DNA from: CAZEKB01 sp964512225
GTDB taxonomy: Bacteria > Myxococcota_A > UBA796 > UBA9615
NCBI GenBank assembly: GCA_964512225.1
Contig: CAZEKB010000008.1
Span: forward strand, 35,002 to 99,001
DNA length: 64,000 bases
Direction of reading: 5' to 3'
The notes below the pieces were generated by a model that was given only the letters and a program-made list of their open reading frames with translations, ran no database searches and was not told the origin of the DNA. The translations under genes were made by a program, and so were the position numbers. The number at the start of each line of letters is the position of its first letter. Position 1 is the first letter of the stretch. This document shows positions 9,501 to 16,354 of this stretch, in pieces.

Positions 9501-9719
9501 GTCCCGGTTGAGCGCGCGCTGTCGACGCAGGATGGCCGCGAGCGGACGAAGCACCACGTCCCGGCGCTCCAGCGTCGCCCCGCGGGGCTTGCCCAGCGAC
9601 GACTCGCGCAGCTGGGTCCGGAGCTCGGCCCCCAGGGAACGGGCGGCGTCGATCCGTCCCATCGCGAGGAGGACGTCGAGTTGAGCGAGCAGCGTGTCGG
9701 CGCGTTCGTTCGAATCCAT
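6519..9719 (-). CDS. Large protein with an HPr-kinase-like P-loop domain
   Basis: A 1066-residue protein with no signal peptide or clear membrane segment. The first half or so is helical and unlike any family I can name. A Walker A motif, GVLIVGDSKLGKSSIAARLA, sits near residues 736-755 and closely resembles the nucleotide site of HPr kinase/phosphorylase and other P-loop kinases ('GDSG.GKS'); a strand similar to the following HprK region (ILVLTPPG) comes 35 residues later. No HprK signature of known enzymes is otherwise clear, so the activity is unknown: phosphotransfer, or a nucleotide switch. The C-terminal 300 residues include basic and aromatic stretches (FRAPTPHPAAIAEMVRNF). It is followed by a 96-residue gene 15 bases away. 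The Met start at 9719 was kept because the coding pattern begins there; no strong Shine-Dalgarno was seen. Confidence 0.85.
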   Translation of the reverse strand: MDSNERADTLLAQLDVLLAMGRIDAARSLGAELRTQLRESSLGKPRGATLERRDVVLRPLAAILRRQRALNRDLTELIEEIGARPDAIGGAAAPVSKSNEAKIEEVEAAFETLVEQRSGVAALRLATVVARSLSNLKEAVHGAGHSEIRLALDGLRDLLDPRLLGDPPGTPPDAQISFLLDTFLEDARPRTGIRELDVLMARQITLLTDVEPVRDGPAAALPKLSGMRRGLMETADAMARCRDLMGVRLLDQAVEQGQNAADGMAGALRWVADALGAPKTTPGIPASFIGRYLARRMPAWEFPDELAGAAHDAIDAAQPEPELRRELLGVVHRLTELTPAETVVRTRESGVVGADRRAIEVPVVVERMGRRQRYVVVLDFLLTELEPRPAPGERPPVGMTYGGCARRLFSTTLPEARLAILRLEDLGPGPRIGFVNVPDRRGVELAHRVRLNVVKAFSLEESRPGPVQAAVLAWIDSLVDQEEEGPIAVADLRALGLPSYDTADLADLLRPVHENLEFEILKPRGSAPDFPGLAWQDENAHAFFAVHLGEDSTTPTIVVPRPLLRYLGWTLTRNVAEEVRPTLPDMLAAVQLHLGLKLAFYDRILMPGDHEVLHRAARSVERAFLESRGLPGDVVRDLFTRIAMQHAAAIDPSHADNTLERWSRAATDLFEERGGEELLKASRVPMSALFGAYRESLVRGLDRQGRTRAAKSAQVLSEFQDAALLFGNLVRDPETGSGVLIVGDSKLGKSSIAARLATGRPRQGVPAWEFGGNDRILVLTPPGAEPVATASPAHRKFGQWIQELWYRDADHREIRPADQVVRRGLIPVRALVWVHRDGGEFRAPTPHPAAIAEMVRNFQARFGFAANRRFWWTFLSEVALTHIAMRRRGPDSFHGAAEAIRELVGGLPRGKGDGRPDARIIESDGVWFSVSGPPGPVRVSRVGADGLDIEYTLHADGTTIARPAQLGREIELRGPGGYGVEDLSKLVPLDDTRFEEHHGRPQYRVAPGRWMPLSSEYYRSTLGGPQLFIPALPFDVVGEVLRRMEADDPGLWHRWFSAGPISNLDR

Positions 9720-9855
9720 CCCAGCTCGACCCGGCGGCCCCTTCGGCGGAGAAGGTTGGCCGCCCTGAAGACTCCACCCTAGCTTGCGCAGCGTCGCATT
9801 TCAGCAGGCCCGGCCATGTGTCCCCCCGTCCCCCCCCCCGCCCGGAGTCCCGCCC

Positions 9856-10569
9856 ATGCGATCCCTGCTCGCGCTCCCCCTCATCGCCCTCACCGGCTGC
9901 GTCGGTCCCGCCGCGTCGCTCACCACCCACGGCGCGATCGTCGGCGCCGACGCGTCCGCGGCGCAGTTCCTCGGTTCGTCGGCGACCGCGACCACCTTCC
10001 TCGCCGTGCCGCGCGATCTGTCCGACCTCGAGTCCAACATCGTCGACGACGCCGACGCCGTGACCATCCAGCAGTCCGGCGCAGAGGTGCAGCTCCTCAA
10101 CGAGGGCGGGGGCGTGTACTCGTCGTCGGCGGGCGTCGCGTACGTGGCCGACGCCACCTACAGCCTCACCGCGGTCGTCGACGGGGAGACTCACCGGGTC
10201 GAGGTCGAGGCGCCCGCGGGCCCCGACCTGGTCTTCGCGGGCGCGCACCTCGCGGGCTCGCCCCTGGTCGTCGATCTGTCCGACCAGGGCTTCGACCACG
10301 CCTTCGCGTTCGTGGCCGATCCGCGCGCGAACATCACCTGGGACAGTCGGCCCCGCTCCGACGCCGAGCTGGTCGAGGAGCTGCGCGAGACCGACGGCAT
10401 CGAAACCCTGCACATCCCGGCCACGGCCTTTCCCCTGGGCGGGGGCACGTACATCGTCGGCGTGGGCGGGTTCGTGAAGGCGAAGGCGGTGGACTACGAC
10501 GGCTTCGGCGCGCTGCTGTCCACGTTCGCGGCGGGTGAGTTCACGGGCGCGGGCCTCACCGTCCGCTGA
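9856..10569 (+). CDS. Lipoprotein of unknown function
   Basis: A 237-residue predicted lipoprotein. I start it at the ATG at 9856 (GGAG ten bases upstream) because this gives a clean lipoprotein signal, MRSLLALPLIALTGC, with Cys15 as the lipidated residue; the longer frame adds a Pro-rich stretch with no signal function. The mature part has beta-rich segments (ATTFLAVPRDLSDLES, AEVQLLNEGGGVYSSS, ATYSLTAVVDGETHRVEV) that suggest an immunoglobulin-like or carboxypeptidase-regulatory-like sandwich. No catalytic motif was seen. It is divergent from the P-loop gene (136 bases apart) and converges with the permease gene six bases downstream. Confidence 0.75.
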   Translation: MRSLLALPLIALTGCVGPAASLTTHGAIVGADASAAQFLGSSATATTFLAVPRDLSDLESNIVDDADAVTIQQSGAEVQLLNEGGGVYSSSAGVAYVADATYSLTAVVDGETHRVEVEAPAGPDLVFAGAHLAGSPLVVDLSDQGFDHAFAFVADPRANITWDSRPRSDAELVEELRETDGIETLHIPATAFPLGGGTYIVGVGGFVKAKAVDYDGFGALLSTFAAGEFTGAGLTVR

Positions 10570-10575
10570 GGCCGA

Positions 10576-12774
10576 TCAGGCGAGGGCGCTCTCCCGGCCC
10601 GAGTCCATCACCAGCAAGCAGCTGCCCCGCGTGACCTCGACCATGTGCTCGACGAAGTCCAGGTCCGGCCGCGGCTGCAGCCCCATGAGGTTGAGGTCGG
10701 CGGGATCCTGTTCGGCGACGACGTCCGCGAAGTTCCCGATCAGCACGCGCCTGCGGGCGACGGGGGGGATGCGCGCGGCGTCGCACAGCTCCCGGAGGAA
10801 CCGCTTCGCCTCGTCCGCCCGGCTCGCGTCGGGCAGGACGGTCACGATCTCGAGCTCCGCCTCCCACGTCCTCAGCAGCCGATAGCCCAGGAGCAGCTGC
10901 AGGTTGAGGTTCCCCGTCTCGAACGCGTGACGCACGTCCCAGTCCTCCCCCTTGCCGCGCAGGTACAGCCGCACGAGCTTGCGTCTACCGAGCCCCGCCT
11001 TGGGGTGCAGCCCCAGCAGCAGCACGCCCACCCCGGTGTCCCTCGCCTGCAGGATCACGTCCTCGAACTCTTCGTTGCGGTTGGCCACGCCGGGGGCGGT
11101 CAGGAACAGGATGTTGGGGCGGAAGAACGCCGACTGGAGGGCCTGCAGGCCCGCCGTGACGCCGAGGGAGAACTCGGGCGCCGCGACCGCGCTGGCGATG
11201 CAGAAGACCTCGTCCTCCTCGAAGCTCGCGGCGAGCTCGTCCACCCGCCTCTTGATCTCCTTCAGCCCCGCCCGATCGGCGACGCCCAGCAGCTTGACGT
11301 TGCCCTCGGGGCGGCACAGGTCGAGGAGGAAGCGGAACTCGCCGCGGATCTGCTCGGGGTCCTCCACGGGGACGAGCAGCGACGGCTTCCACGCGCGCAC
11401 CGACTGCCGCTTCATCGACTGGGCGCGCGCCGCTGCCCACTCCGCCAGGGCCACGAAGACGCCGGACCGCACGTCCTTCCCCGTGGCCTCCAGGCCCCTC
11501 CGCATCAGCCACGCGTAGACGGCGAGCACCATCGTGGTCGCGATCAGGCCGAACAGCGGGTTGACGACGATCATGGCGAACAGGGACCCGAGCACCCCCA
11601 CGAGGGGGACCCAGAAGGGGATGCGGAGCGACGGCCGGAACGACACCAGCCCGAGGCTCTGCTCGATCAGCACGACGACGTTGAGCATCCCGTACGTGAT
11701 CAGGAAGAACATGGTCACGAGGGGGGCCAGGGCGTTGAGGTCGCGGACCATGAGGCAGGCGAGCGTGAGCAGCCCCGTGACCGCCATGGCGTTCCGGGGC
11801 TCGCCGTCCGTGTCGCAGCGGGCGATCCAGCCGGACCGCGGCAGGAGCCGGTGATCGCCCATGGCGAGGAGGATGCGCGGGCCCCCGACGAGCCCCGCCA
11901 GGGCCGAGCTCGCCGTCGCCCCGAGGAGCCCGGCGAGCACGACGGCGGGCCACCTCGCCTTGTCGATCATCAGCGTGTAGTTGGAGGTCAGCTCCTCGGT
12001 CGTGCCCGCCCCCGCGCACCACCACGCGAGGAGGAAGTAGATGACCGTGCTCACGGCGATCGCGGACAGGGCCCCCACGGGGATCGCGCGGCGGGGGTCC
12101 TTGAGCTCGCCGGACATGTTCGCGCCCGCGAGGATCCCCGTCGTGGCGGGGAAGAAGACGGCGAACACCACGTAGATTGACGCGCCCTGGAAGCCGTCCT
12201 CGGGGAAGCCCCGGAAGTCGCCCCACCACACGATCTCGGCCGACGGGTTCACGGTCTCCGGACTCGCCAGGACCGAGACGAGCGAGGCCACGATCACGGC
12301 CATGATCAGGTACTGGATGTTGAAGGCGAGGGCGGCGCTGCGGTACGCGATGCCGAACAGCAGCAGGAATACGAACATGTCGACGATGAGCGCGGGGTGG
12401 TCCGGGAAGATCCAGAGCCAGCCTTCCCGGAACCCGATGATGTACATGGCCACGCCCAGGGGGCGAGACAGGTAGAGCGGCAGGCCGATCGCCCCGCCGA
12501 CTTCGAAGCCGAGGGCGTTGGAGATGATCGCGTACGGCCCCCCGGCGCCGAGCCGCGTGTTCGACGCGATCGACGACAGGGACAGCCCGGTGGCGGCGGT
12601 GATGGCGAGGGCGAGGCCCATGATCAGCCACGCCCCGAGCAGCCCGCCGTTGCCGACGACCCACCCCAGGCGGACGTACATGATCACGCCGAGGATGGTC
12701 AGCAGCGTGGGGGTGAAGACGCCCGTGAAGGTCCCGAAGCGAGCCTGCGGGGCGGGAGCCGGCGCTGCGTCCAT
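10576..12774 (-). CDS. Cation-chloride-cotransporter-like APC permease
   Basis: A 732-residue inner-membrane transporter of the APC superfamily. The N-terminus, FTGVFTPTLLTILGVIMYVR followed by LGWVVGNGGL, and the segment ISNALGFEVGGAIGLPLYLS are typical of SLC12-type cation-chloride cotransporters and their bacterial relatives, rather than of simple amino-acid permeases. About twelve hydrophobic helices fill residues 15-450. The remaining 280 residues are cytoplasmic and resemble the regulatory C-terminal domain of that group. Ion specificity cannot be read from sequence. The ATG at 12774 has TACCCT six bases upstream and no Shine-Dalgarno, suggesting a leaderless mRNA. The start codon lies 73 bases from that of the divergent phosphatase-family gene. 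Confidence 0.88.
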   Translation of the reverse strand: MDAAPAPAPQARFGTFTGVFTPTLLTILGVIMYVRLGWVVGNGGLLGAWLIMGLALAITAATGLSLSSIASNTRLGAGGPYAIISNALGFEVGGAIGLPLYLSRPLGVAMYIIGFREGWLWIFPDHPALIVDMFVFLLLFGIAYRSAALAFNIQYLIMAVIVASLVSVLASPETVNPSAEIVWWGDFRGFPEDGFQGASIYVVFAVFFPATTGILAGANMSGELKDPRRAIPVGALSAIAVSTVIYFLLAWWCAGAGTTEELTSNYTLMIDKARWPAVVLAGLLGATASSALAGLVGGPRILLAMGDHRLLPRSGWIARCDTDGEPRNAMAVTGLLTLACLMVRDLNALAPLVTMFFLITYGMLNVVVLIEQSLGLVSFRPSLRIPFWVPLVGVLGSLFAMIVVNPLFGLIATTMVLAVYAWLMRRGLEATGKDVRSGVFVALAEWAAARAQSMKRQSVRAWKPSLLVPVEDPEQIRGEFRFLLDLCRPEGNVKLLGVADRAGLKEIKRRVDELAASFEEDEVFCIASAVAAPEFSLGVTAGLQALQSAFFRPNILFLTAPGVANRNEEFEDVILQARDTGVGVLLLGLHPKAGLGRRKLVRLYLRGKGEDWDVRHAFETGNLNLQLLLGYRLLRTWEAELEIVTVLPDASRADEAKRFLRELCDAARIPPVARRRVLIGNFADVVAEQDPADLNLMGLQPRPDLDFVEHMVEVTRGSCLLVMDSGRESALA

Positions 12775-12780
12775 TCATCG

Positions 12781-12786
12781 AGGGTA
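12781..12786 (-). promoter_or_regulatory. -10-like hexamer of leaderless type (TACCCT)
   Basis: On the minus strand TACCCT lies six bases before the ATG of the permease gene, with no ribosome binding site. The same hexamer with the same spacing precedes the gene starting at 50808. Confidence 0.5.
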
Positions 12787-12847
12787 CTCCGGTCGGCGAT
12801 ACGACGTGAACCGGCCCCCCGGGGTGCGGCGTGCTCTTATCGGGGAA

Positions 12848-13600
12848 GTGAGCCTGCGCGTCCTGTCCTGGAACCTCTTCGGCCTGTCCGACGACGAGCT
12901 CGACGTCCGGACGGAGGCGGCGATGTTCTTGGCCCTGTTGGGGGGCGCGCCGGACGTCGTGCTCGCGGGCCCCGATCCGCCCCCGCCGCCCCCCGGGATC
13001 CTGATGTTCCAGGAGGTGACGGAGCGGACGCTGCACGCGCACCTGCGGCCCCACCTCATCGCCGCCGGGTACCGCGTCGTGCCCCCCACCGCGCCGCGCC
13101 GCTACTACTTCGAGGTGATGGCCGTGCGGTCGCCGCTGCTCGTGCTCGAGTCCCTGGTGGTGCCGTTCGACACGGCGATGGGCCGGGAGCTCCTCGTGGT
13201 GACGGTCGAGCACGAGGGGCGGCGGTGGCGGCTGATGACCGCCCACCTCGAGAGCATGTCCATCGGCGCCCGGGAGCGGGTGGGTCAGGCGCGGGTGGTG
13301 CTCGAGCACCTGCGGGGCTGGGACGGCCCCGCCGTCTTCGGAGGAGATACCAACCTCCGCGTCGCCGAGGCCGACGCCCTCGGCTTCCTGCCGGACGCCT
13401 GGGAGGCGTGCGGGGCCGACCCCGCCCAGCGCTGGACGCGGATCGCGTCGAGGTCGAGCAAGGCCCGCTACGACCGGATCTGGGGCCGGGGCGTGAAGTT
13501 CTCGGGGTTCCGCTGCATCGGCCGCGATCCGGTCACGGAGTCGGGCGCCCCGCCGTCCGATCACCTCGGCGTCGTGGTGAACGTGCGCGCTACGGGGTGA
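12848..13600 (+). CDS. Endonuclease/exonuclease/phosphatase family protein
   Basis: A 250-residue member of the EEP superfamily (DNase I-like fold), which hydrolyses phosphodiester or phosphoester bonds. I start it at the GTG at 12848, directly before the first conserved strand (LRVLSWNLFGL); the longer frame would run into the divergent permease gene. Family motifs appear in order: SWN near residue 7, MFQEV (metal-binding Glu) near residue 54, MTAHLES (catalytic His), GGDTNLR (Asp and Asn), YDRIWG, and SDHLGVVV (final Asp-His pair). All catalytic residues are present. There is no signal peptide, so it acts in the cytoplasm. The substrate could be nucleic acid, an inositol phosphate or a lipid. 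The gene converges on the glycine-rich lipoprotein gene and overlaps it by 11 bases. Confidence 0.87.
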   Translation: MSLRVLSWNLFGLSDDELDVRTEAAMFLALLGGAPDVVLAGPDPPPPPPGILMFQEVTERTLHAHLRPHLIAAGYRVVPPTAPRRYYFEVMAVRSPLLVLESLVVPFDTAMGRELLVVTVEHEGRRWRLMTAHLESMSIGARERVGQARVVLEHLRGWDGPAVFGGDTNLRVAEADALGFLPDAWEACGADPAQRWTRIASRSSKARYDRIWGRGVKFSGFRCIGRDPVTESGAPPSDHLGVVVNVRATG

Positions 13601-15104
13601 CGATCTCGTAGGTCTGGATGTCGACGACGACGCCGGTGATCCCGGCGGGCGCGTCGTCGGCTCCGTCGCCGCCCTCGCCCCCCGCGCCGCCGGTGCCCGG
13701 GACGCCGTCGAGCACCACCGCGAGGTCGTCCCCGGCCGACGCGTCGCCGACCAGCGCCACGCCGACCACGACGCCGCCGTTGCCGCCCGCTCCCCCGCCG
13801 CCGGAGCCCCCGTCGCCGCCCGCGCCGCCGTGACCGCCCGCCCCCGCGACGTAGTTGATCAGCCCGCATTGCTGCCCGGGGCGGTCGCCGCCGGGGCTGC
13901 CCGGTCGCCCCGCTTCGCCGTCTGCGCCGTCGCCGCCCGCGCCCCCGACGCCGCCGTTGCCGGTGACGACCGTCACGCCCCGCAGCTGCACGGTCCCGTT
14001 CTCGACCACGAGGCCGAAGCTGCCGCCCCCGGCTCGGCCTCCGCGGCCGCCGTCGCCCGCGCAGCCGCCGTGGCCCCCGTCGCCGCCCGCCCCGCCGATC
14101 AGGGTCCCGCAGCCGAAGCAGGCGCGGAACTTCTTGGTGCCCCCGGAGCCGCCGCCGCCGCCGCCCGCGCCGTCCGTGCCCCGCGCGCCGTCTCCGCCCG
14201 GGGCCCCGACCCAGCCGTCGGCGGTGAACGCGCCGACGGCGTCGTCCGACGTGGTCCCCTCGTCGCCCGGCGACCCGCTCCCGCCCGGGGCGGGGGCGTC
14301 CGCGCCGTCCGAGATCCCGTCGTCGCCCACCAACGGACACGCGCTGGGGCAGTTGTTGTCGGGCGAGCCCGCCCCGGCCGGCCCCGCGGTCGCGCGGTCC
14401 CGGCCCGTGTCCCCCGGCTCGCCGTCGGACGATCCGCACTCGAAGCTCAGGCCCCCGTCGCCGCCGCCCGCCGAGCACGCCTCGGGCACGACCCCCGGCG
14501 ACCCCGGCTCCCCCGGCGCGCCGTCCCCGGCGACGATGCGCACGGTGTCGAGCGACACGCCGCTGCCGCCGCGGACCCAGGCCGCGTAGCTCGTCGCGCT
14601 CGGCGCCGCGGCGTCGAAGTCGCTGCCCTCGATCGTGAGCCCCGCCCAGGTCGCCCGGCCGAGGCCGCTCATCAGCACCGCGATCGGCCGGCCCGCGGCC
14701 GAGATCGTGGCCACGTGAGTCGCCGGGTCGCGCTCGGAGAAGTCCGCCGAGTAGCCCCCGAAGTGGCTCACGCCCGTCACCGGCTCGTAGGTGCGGCCGT
14801 CGTCGTACCGGCCCGGCGCGAGGAGCACGTCGCAGGAGGGGTCGCACGCCACGCGGGCCAGCTCCGAGGCGGCCTCGAGGGTGCGCAGCGGGGCGTCGGG
14901 CGAGCGGCCGTCGGCGTCGTCCGAGCCGTCGGGGGAGACGAACACCGAACGGGCCAGATCGCCGTCGACGCCGTCGCAGTTCGCGTCGTAGCCCTCGCGG
15001 TCCGGGGCGTCCTCGTTCGCCGGGTCGCACCGCCGCTCGGGGTCGGTGTCGAAGGGGCAGCCCGCGAGCAGGAGCGCCGCGGCGAGTCCCGCGACGCCCT
15101 TCAC
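13590..15104 (-). CDS. Glycine-rich lipoprotein with PGRS/collagen-like repeats
   Basis: A 504-residue surface protein. The GTG at 15104 overlaps the TGA of the upstream PHM-like gene in the four bases GTGA, showing translational coupling. A lipoprotein signal (GLAAALLLAGC) gives a lipidated Cys near residue 15. Residues about 45-200 contain a parallel-beta-helix-like part: FVSPDGSDDADGRSPDAPLR is the typical opening of a DUF1565/right-handed beta-helix domain, and SHFGGYSADFSERD follows. The last 300 residues are Gly-Asp-Ala rich (GGAGGDGGHGGCAGDGGRGG), like PE-PGRS or collagen-like proteins, with scattered Cys. Such proteins are known from Myxococcota with no assigned role; adhesion or an extracellular matrix role is a guess. 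Low complexity makes the DNA prone to misassembly. Confidence 0.82.
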   Translation of the reverse strand: MKGVAGLAAALLLAGCPFDTDPERRCDPANEDAPDREGYDANCDGVDGDLARSVFVSPDGSDDADGRSPDAPLRTLEAASELARVACDPSCDVLLAPGRYDDGRTYEPVTGVSHFGGYSADFSERDPATHVATISAAGRPIAVLMSGLGRATWAGLTIEGSDFDAAAPSATSYAAWVRGGSGVSLDTVRIVAGDGAPGEPGSPGVVPEACSAGGGDGGLSFECGSSDGEPGDTGRDRATAGPAGAGSPDNNCPSACPLVGDDGISDGADAPAPGGSGSPGDEGTTSDDAVGAFTADGWVGAPGGDGARGTDGAGGGGGGSGGTKKFRACFGCGTLIGGAGGDGGHGGCAGDGGRGGRAGGGSFGLVVENGTVQLRGVTVVTGNGGVGGAGGDGADGEAGRPGSPGGDRPGQQCGLINYVAGAGGHGGAGGDGGSGGGGAGGNGGVVVGVALVGDASAGDDLAVVLDGVPGTGGAGGEGGDGADDAPAGITGVVVDIQTYEIVTP

Positions 15105-16351
15105 GGGGTGAAGCTCATCAGCGTGAAGCCGAAGCACATCTCTTCGTCGGTGCGCTCGCCGTAGCGGATGTCCCGGGGCGGCTGGAACATCTGGTCGGGG
15201 TTCTCGGCGGAGTTGTCCCAGGTGCAGGAGTAGTGGATGCGCTCGCCGGGGTCGATGTGGATCGGCGGGTCGAGCATGTAGGTCAGCTGGTTGTCGAAGT
15301 CGTAGTCGTGCATCTCGACGATGCACTCCTCGTTCTCGTCGCGACCCACCCACATGCGGAACGCGCTCCCGAGCACGTGCAGGTGGGGCATCACGCCGTG
15401 GATCGTCGCGCTGCCGAACCCCGGCGGCATGCTCGAGGTCCCCTCGCGGGTGAAGCTCGCGTCCCCCGCCGGGATCGTGAAGCTCGTGGTCCCCACCGGG
15501 AACATCCGGGCCTCGCTCTTGACCTCCGACGTGAACTCGAACGAGTAGCCCGACTGGTCCGCCGTGCCTTCGTCCGCGGGATCGGCGCGGAAGTAGTGGA
15601 ACTGCAGGCCGATACGGGAGCCCGGATCGACGCGCACGCCCGTCCCCGGCTCGAACTCGATCGGGAGCATCCCCGGCGCCCACCCCGCGATCATCCCGGG
15701 GAGGACCTTGCCCGCGTCGTCCTGGCACTCGTAGCCGACGGCCGGGTCGTAGTCGGCGGGCACCGAGTTCTCCGACACCCGGTAGACCACGATGTGGTGG
15801 ATCAGCCGCGCCGCGTCGAGCACCGGGGCCATCTGCGAGATGTAGAACGTCTCGGTCTGGTCGTGCTCCAACAGGAAGCAGCGGTACTCGTTGCCGGGGC
15901 TGTCCGGCTCGTCGAAGTTCGGCGTGTAGGGCTCGGGGAGCTGCACGACCATGTCCGGCGACTCGAGCTCGAGGTGAAGCTGCTGCACGGCCACGGCGTC
16001 GGCGGGATCACCCTCGGGCGTGCCGCCGTCGACCCACGCCGCCAGGAGGTCCCGGGCGTCGTCGGGCAGCGTCATGCGCTCGTGGCCGTGGTAGCTCCGG
16101 CAGGCCGGGTCCGCGGCGGGCGGCGGCATCTCGCGCGCCTCCACCCGCGCGAGGCCCGCGGCGGCCCAGGCGACGGCCTCCTCGTACCTCGTGAAGTCGC
16201 CGGTGCCGGGGCCGTCCTCGAAGTGACACCGCGTGCAGTAGGTCTGCATCATCGGGCCGATGTCGGCGTGCCAGGTCGGCGGCTCGCTCGGGCCGCAGCC
16301 CAGGACGCCCAGGGACATCAGGGCCCCCGCGAGGGCCGCTGCGCGGTGCAT
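15101..16351 (-). CDS. Cytochrome c domain fused to PHM-like copper monooxygenase (lipoprotein)
   Basis: A 416-residue lipoprotein (lipobox GVLGC, Cys19). Residues 27-115 carry a c-type haem motif CTRCH (39-43) and a likely axial Met in REMPPP, in the style of the small cytochrome c domains of planctomycete and myxobacterial proteins. The rest is a copper type II ascorbate-dependent monooxygenase of the peptidylglycine/dopamine hydroxylase type: RLIHHIVVY supplies the His pair and GLQFHYF the third CuH ligand; MPHLHVLG (His-x-His) and EEMCFGFTLM (Met) match the CuM site. All expected copper ligands are visible. The haem could feed electrons to the copper sites, replacing ascorbate (inference). 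It sits between the matrixin gene (3-base gap) and the glycine-rich gene (4-base overlap). Confidence 0.88.
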   Translation of the reverse strand: MHRAAALAGALMSLGVLGCGPSEPPTWHADIGPMMQTYCTRCHFEDGPGTGDFTRYEEAVAWAAAGLARVEAREMPPPAADPACRSYHGHERMTLPDDARDLLAAWVDGGTPEGDPADAVAVQQLHLELESPDMVVQLPEPYTPNFDEPDSPGNEYRCFLLEHDQTETFYISQMAPVLDAARLIHHIVVYRVSENSVPADYDPAVGYECQDDAGKVLPGMIAGWAPGMLPIEFEPGTGVRVDPGSRIGLQFHYFRADPADEGTADQSGYSFEFTSEVKSEARMFPVGTTSFTIPAGDASFTREGTSSMPPGFGSATIHGVMPHLHVLGSAFRMWVGRDENEECIVEMHDYDFDNQLTYMLDPPIHIDPGERIHYSCTWDNSAENPDQMFQPPRDIRYGERTDEEMCFGFTLMSFTP

Positions 16352-16354
16352 CGG

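Noticed and set aside
5770..10413. Very long open frame on the minus strand (over 1500 codons)
   Set aside because: It crosses several real genes, is full of Arg/Gly/Pro/Ala as expected for GC-rich shadow frames, and shows no domain. The kinase, P-loop and lipoprotein genes explain the region.
12518..12847. Upstream extension of the endonuclease/phosphatase frame
   Set aside because: It runs antisense through the permease gene. The GTG at 12848 starts right at the first conserved strand.
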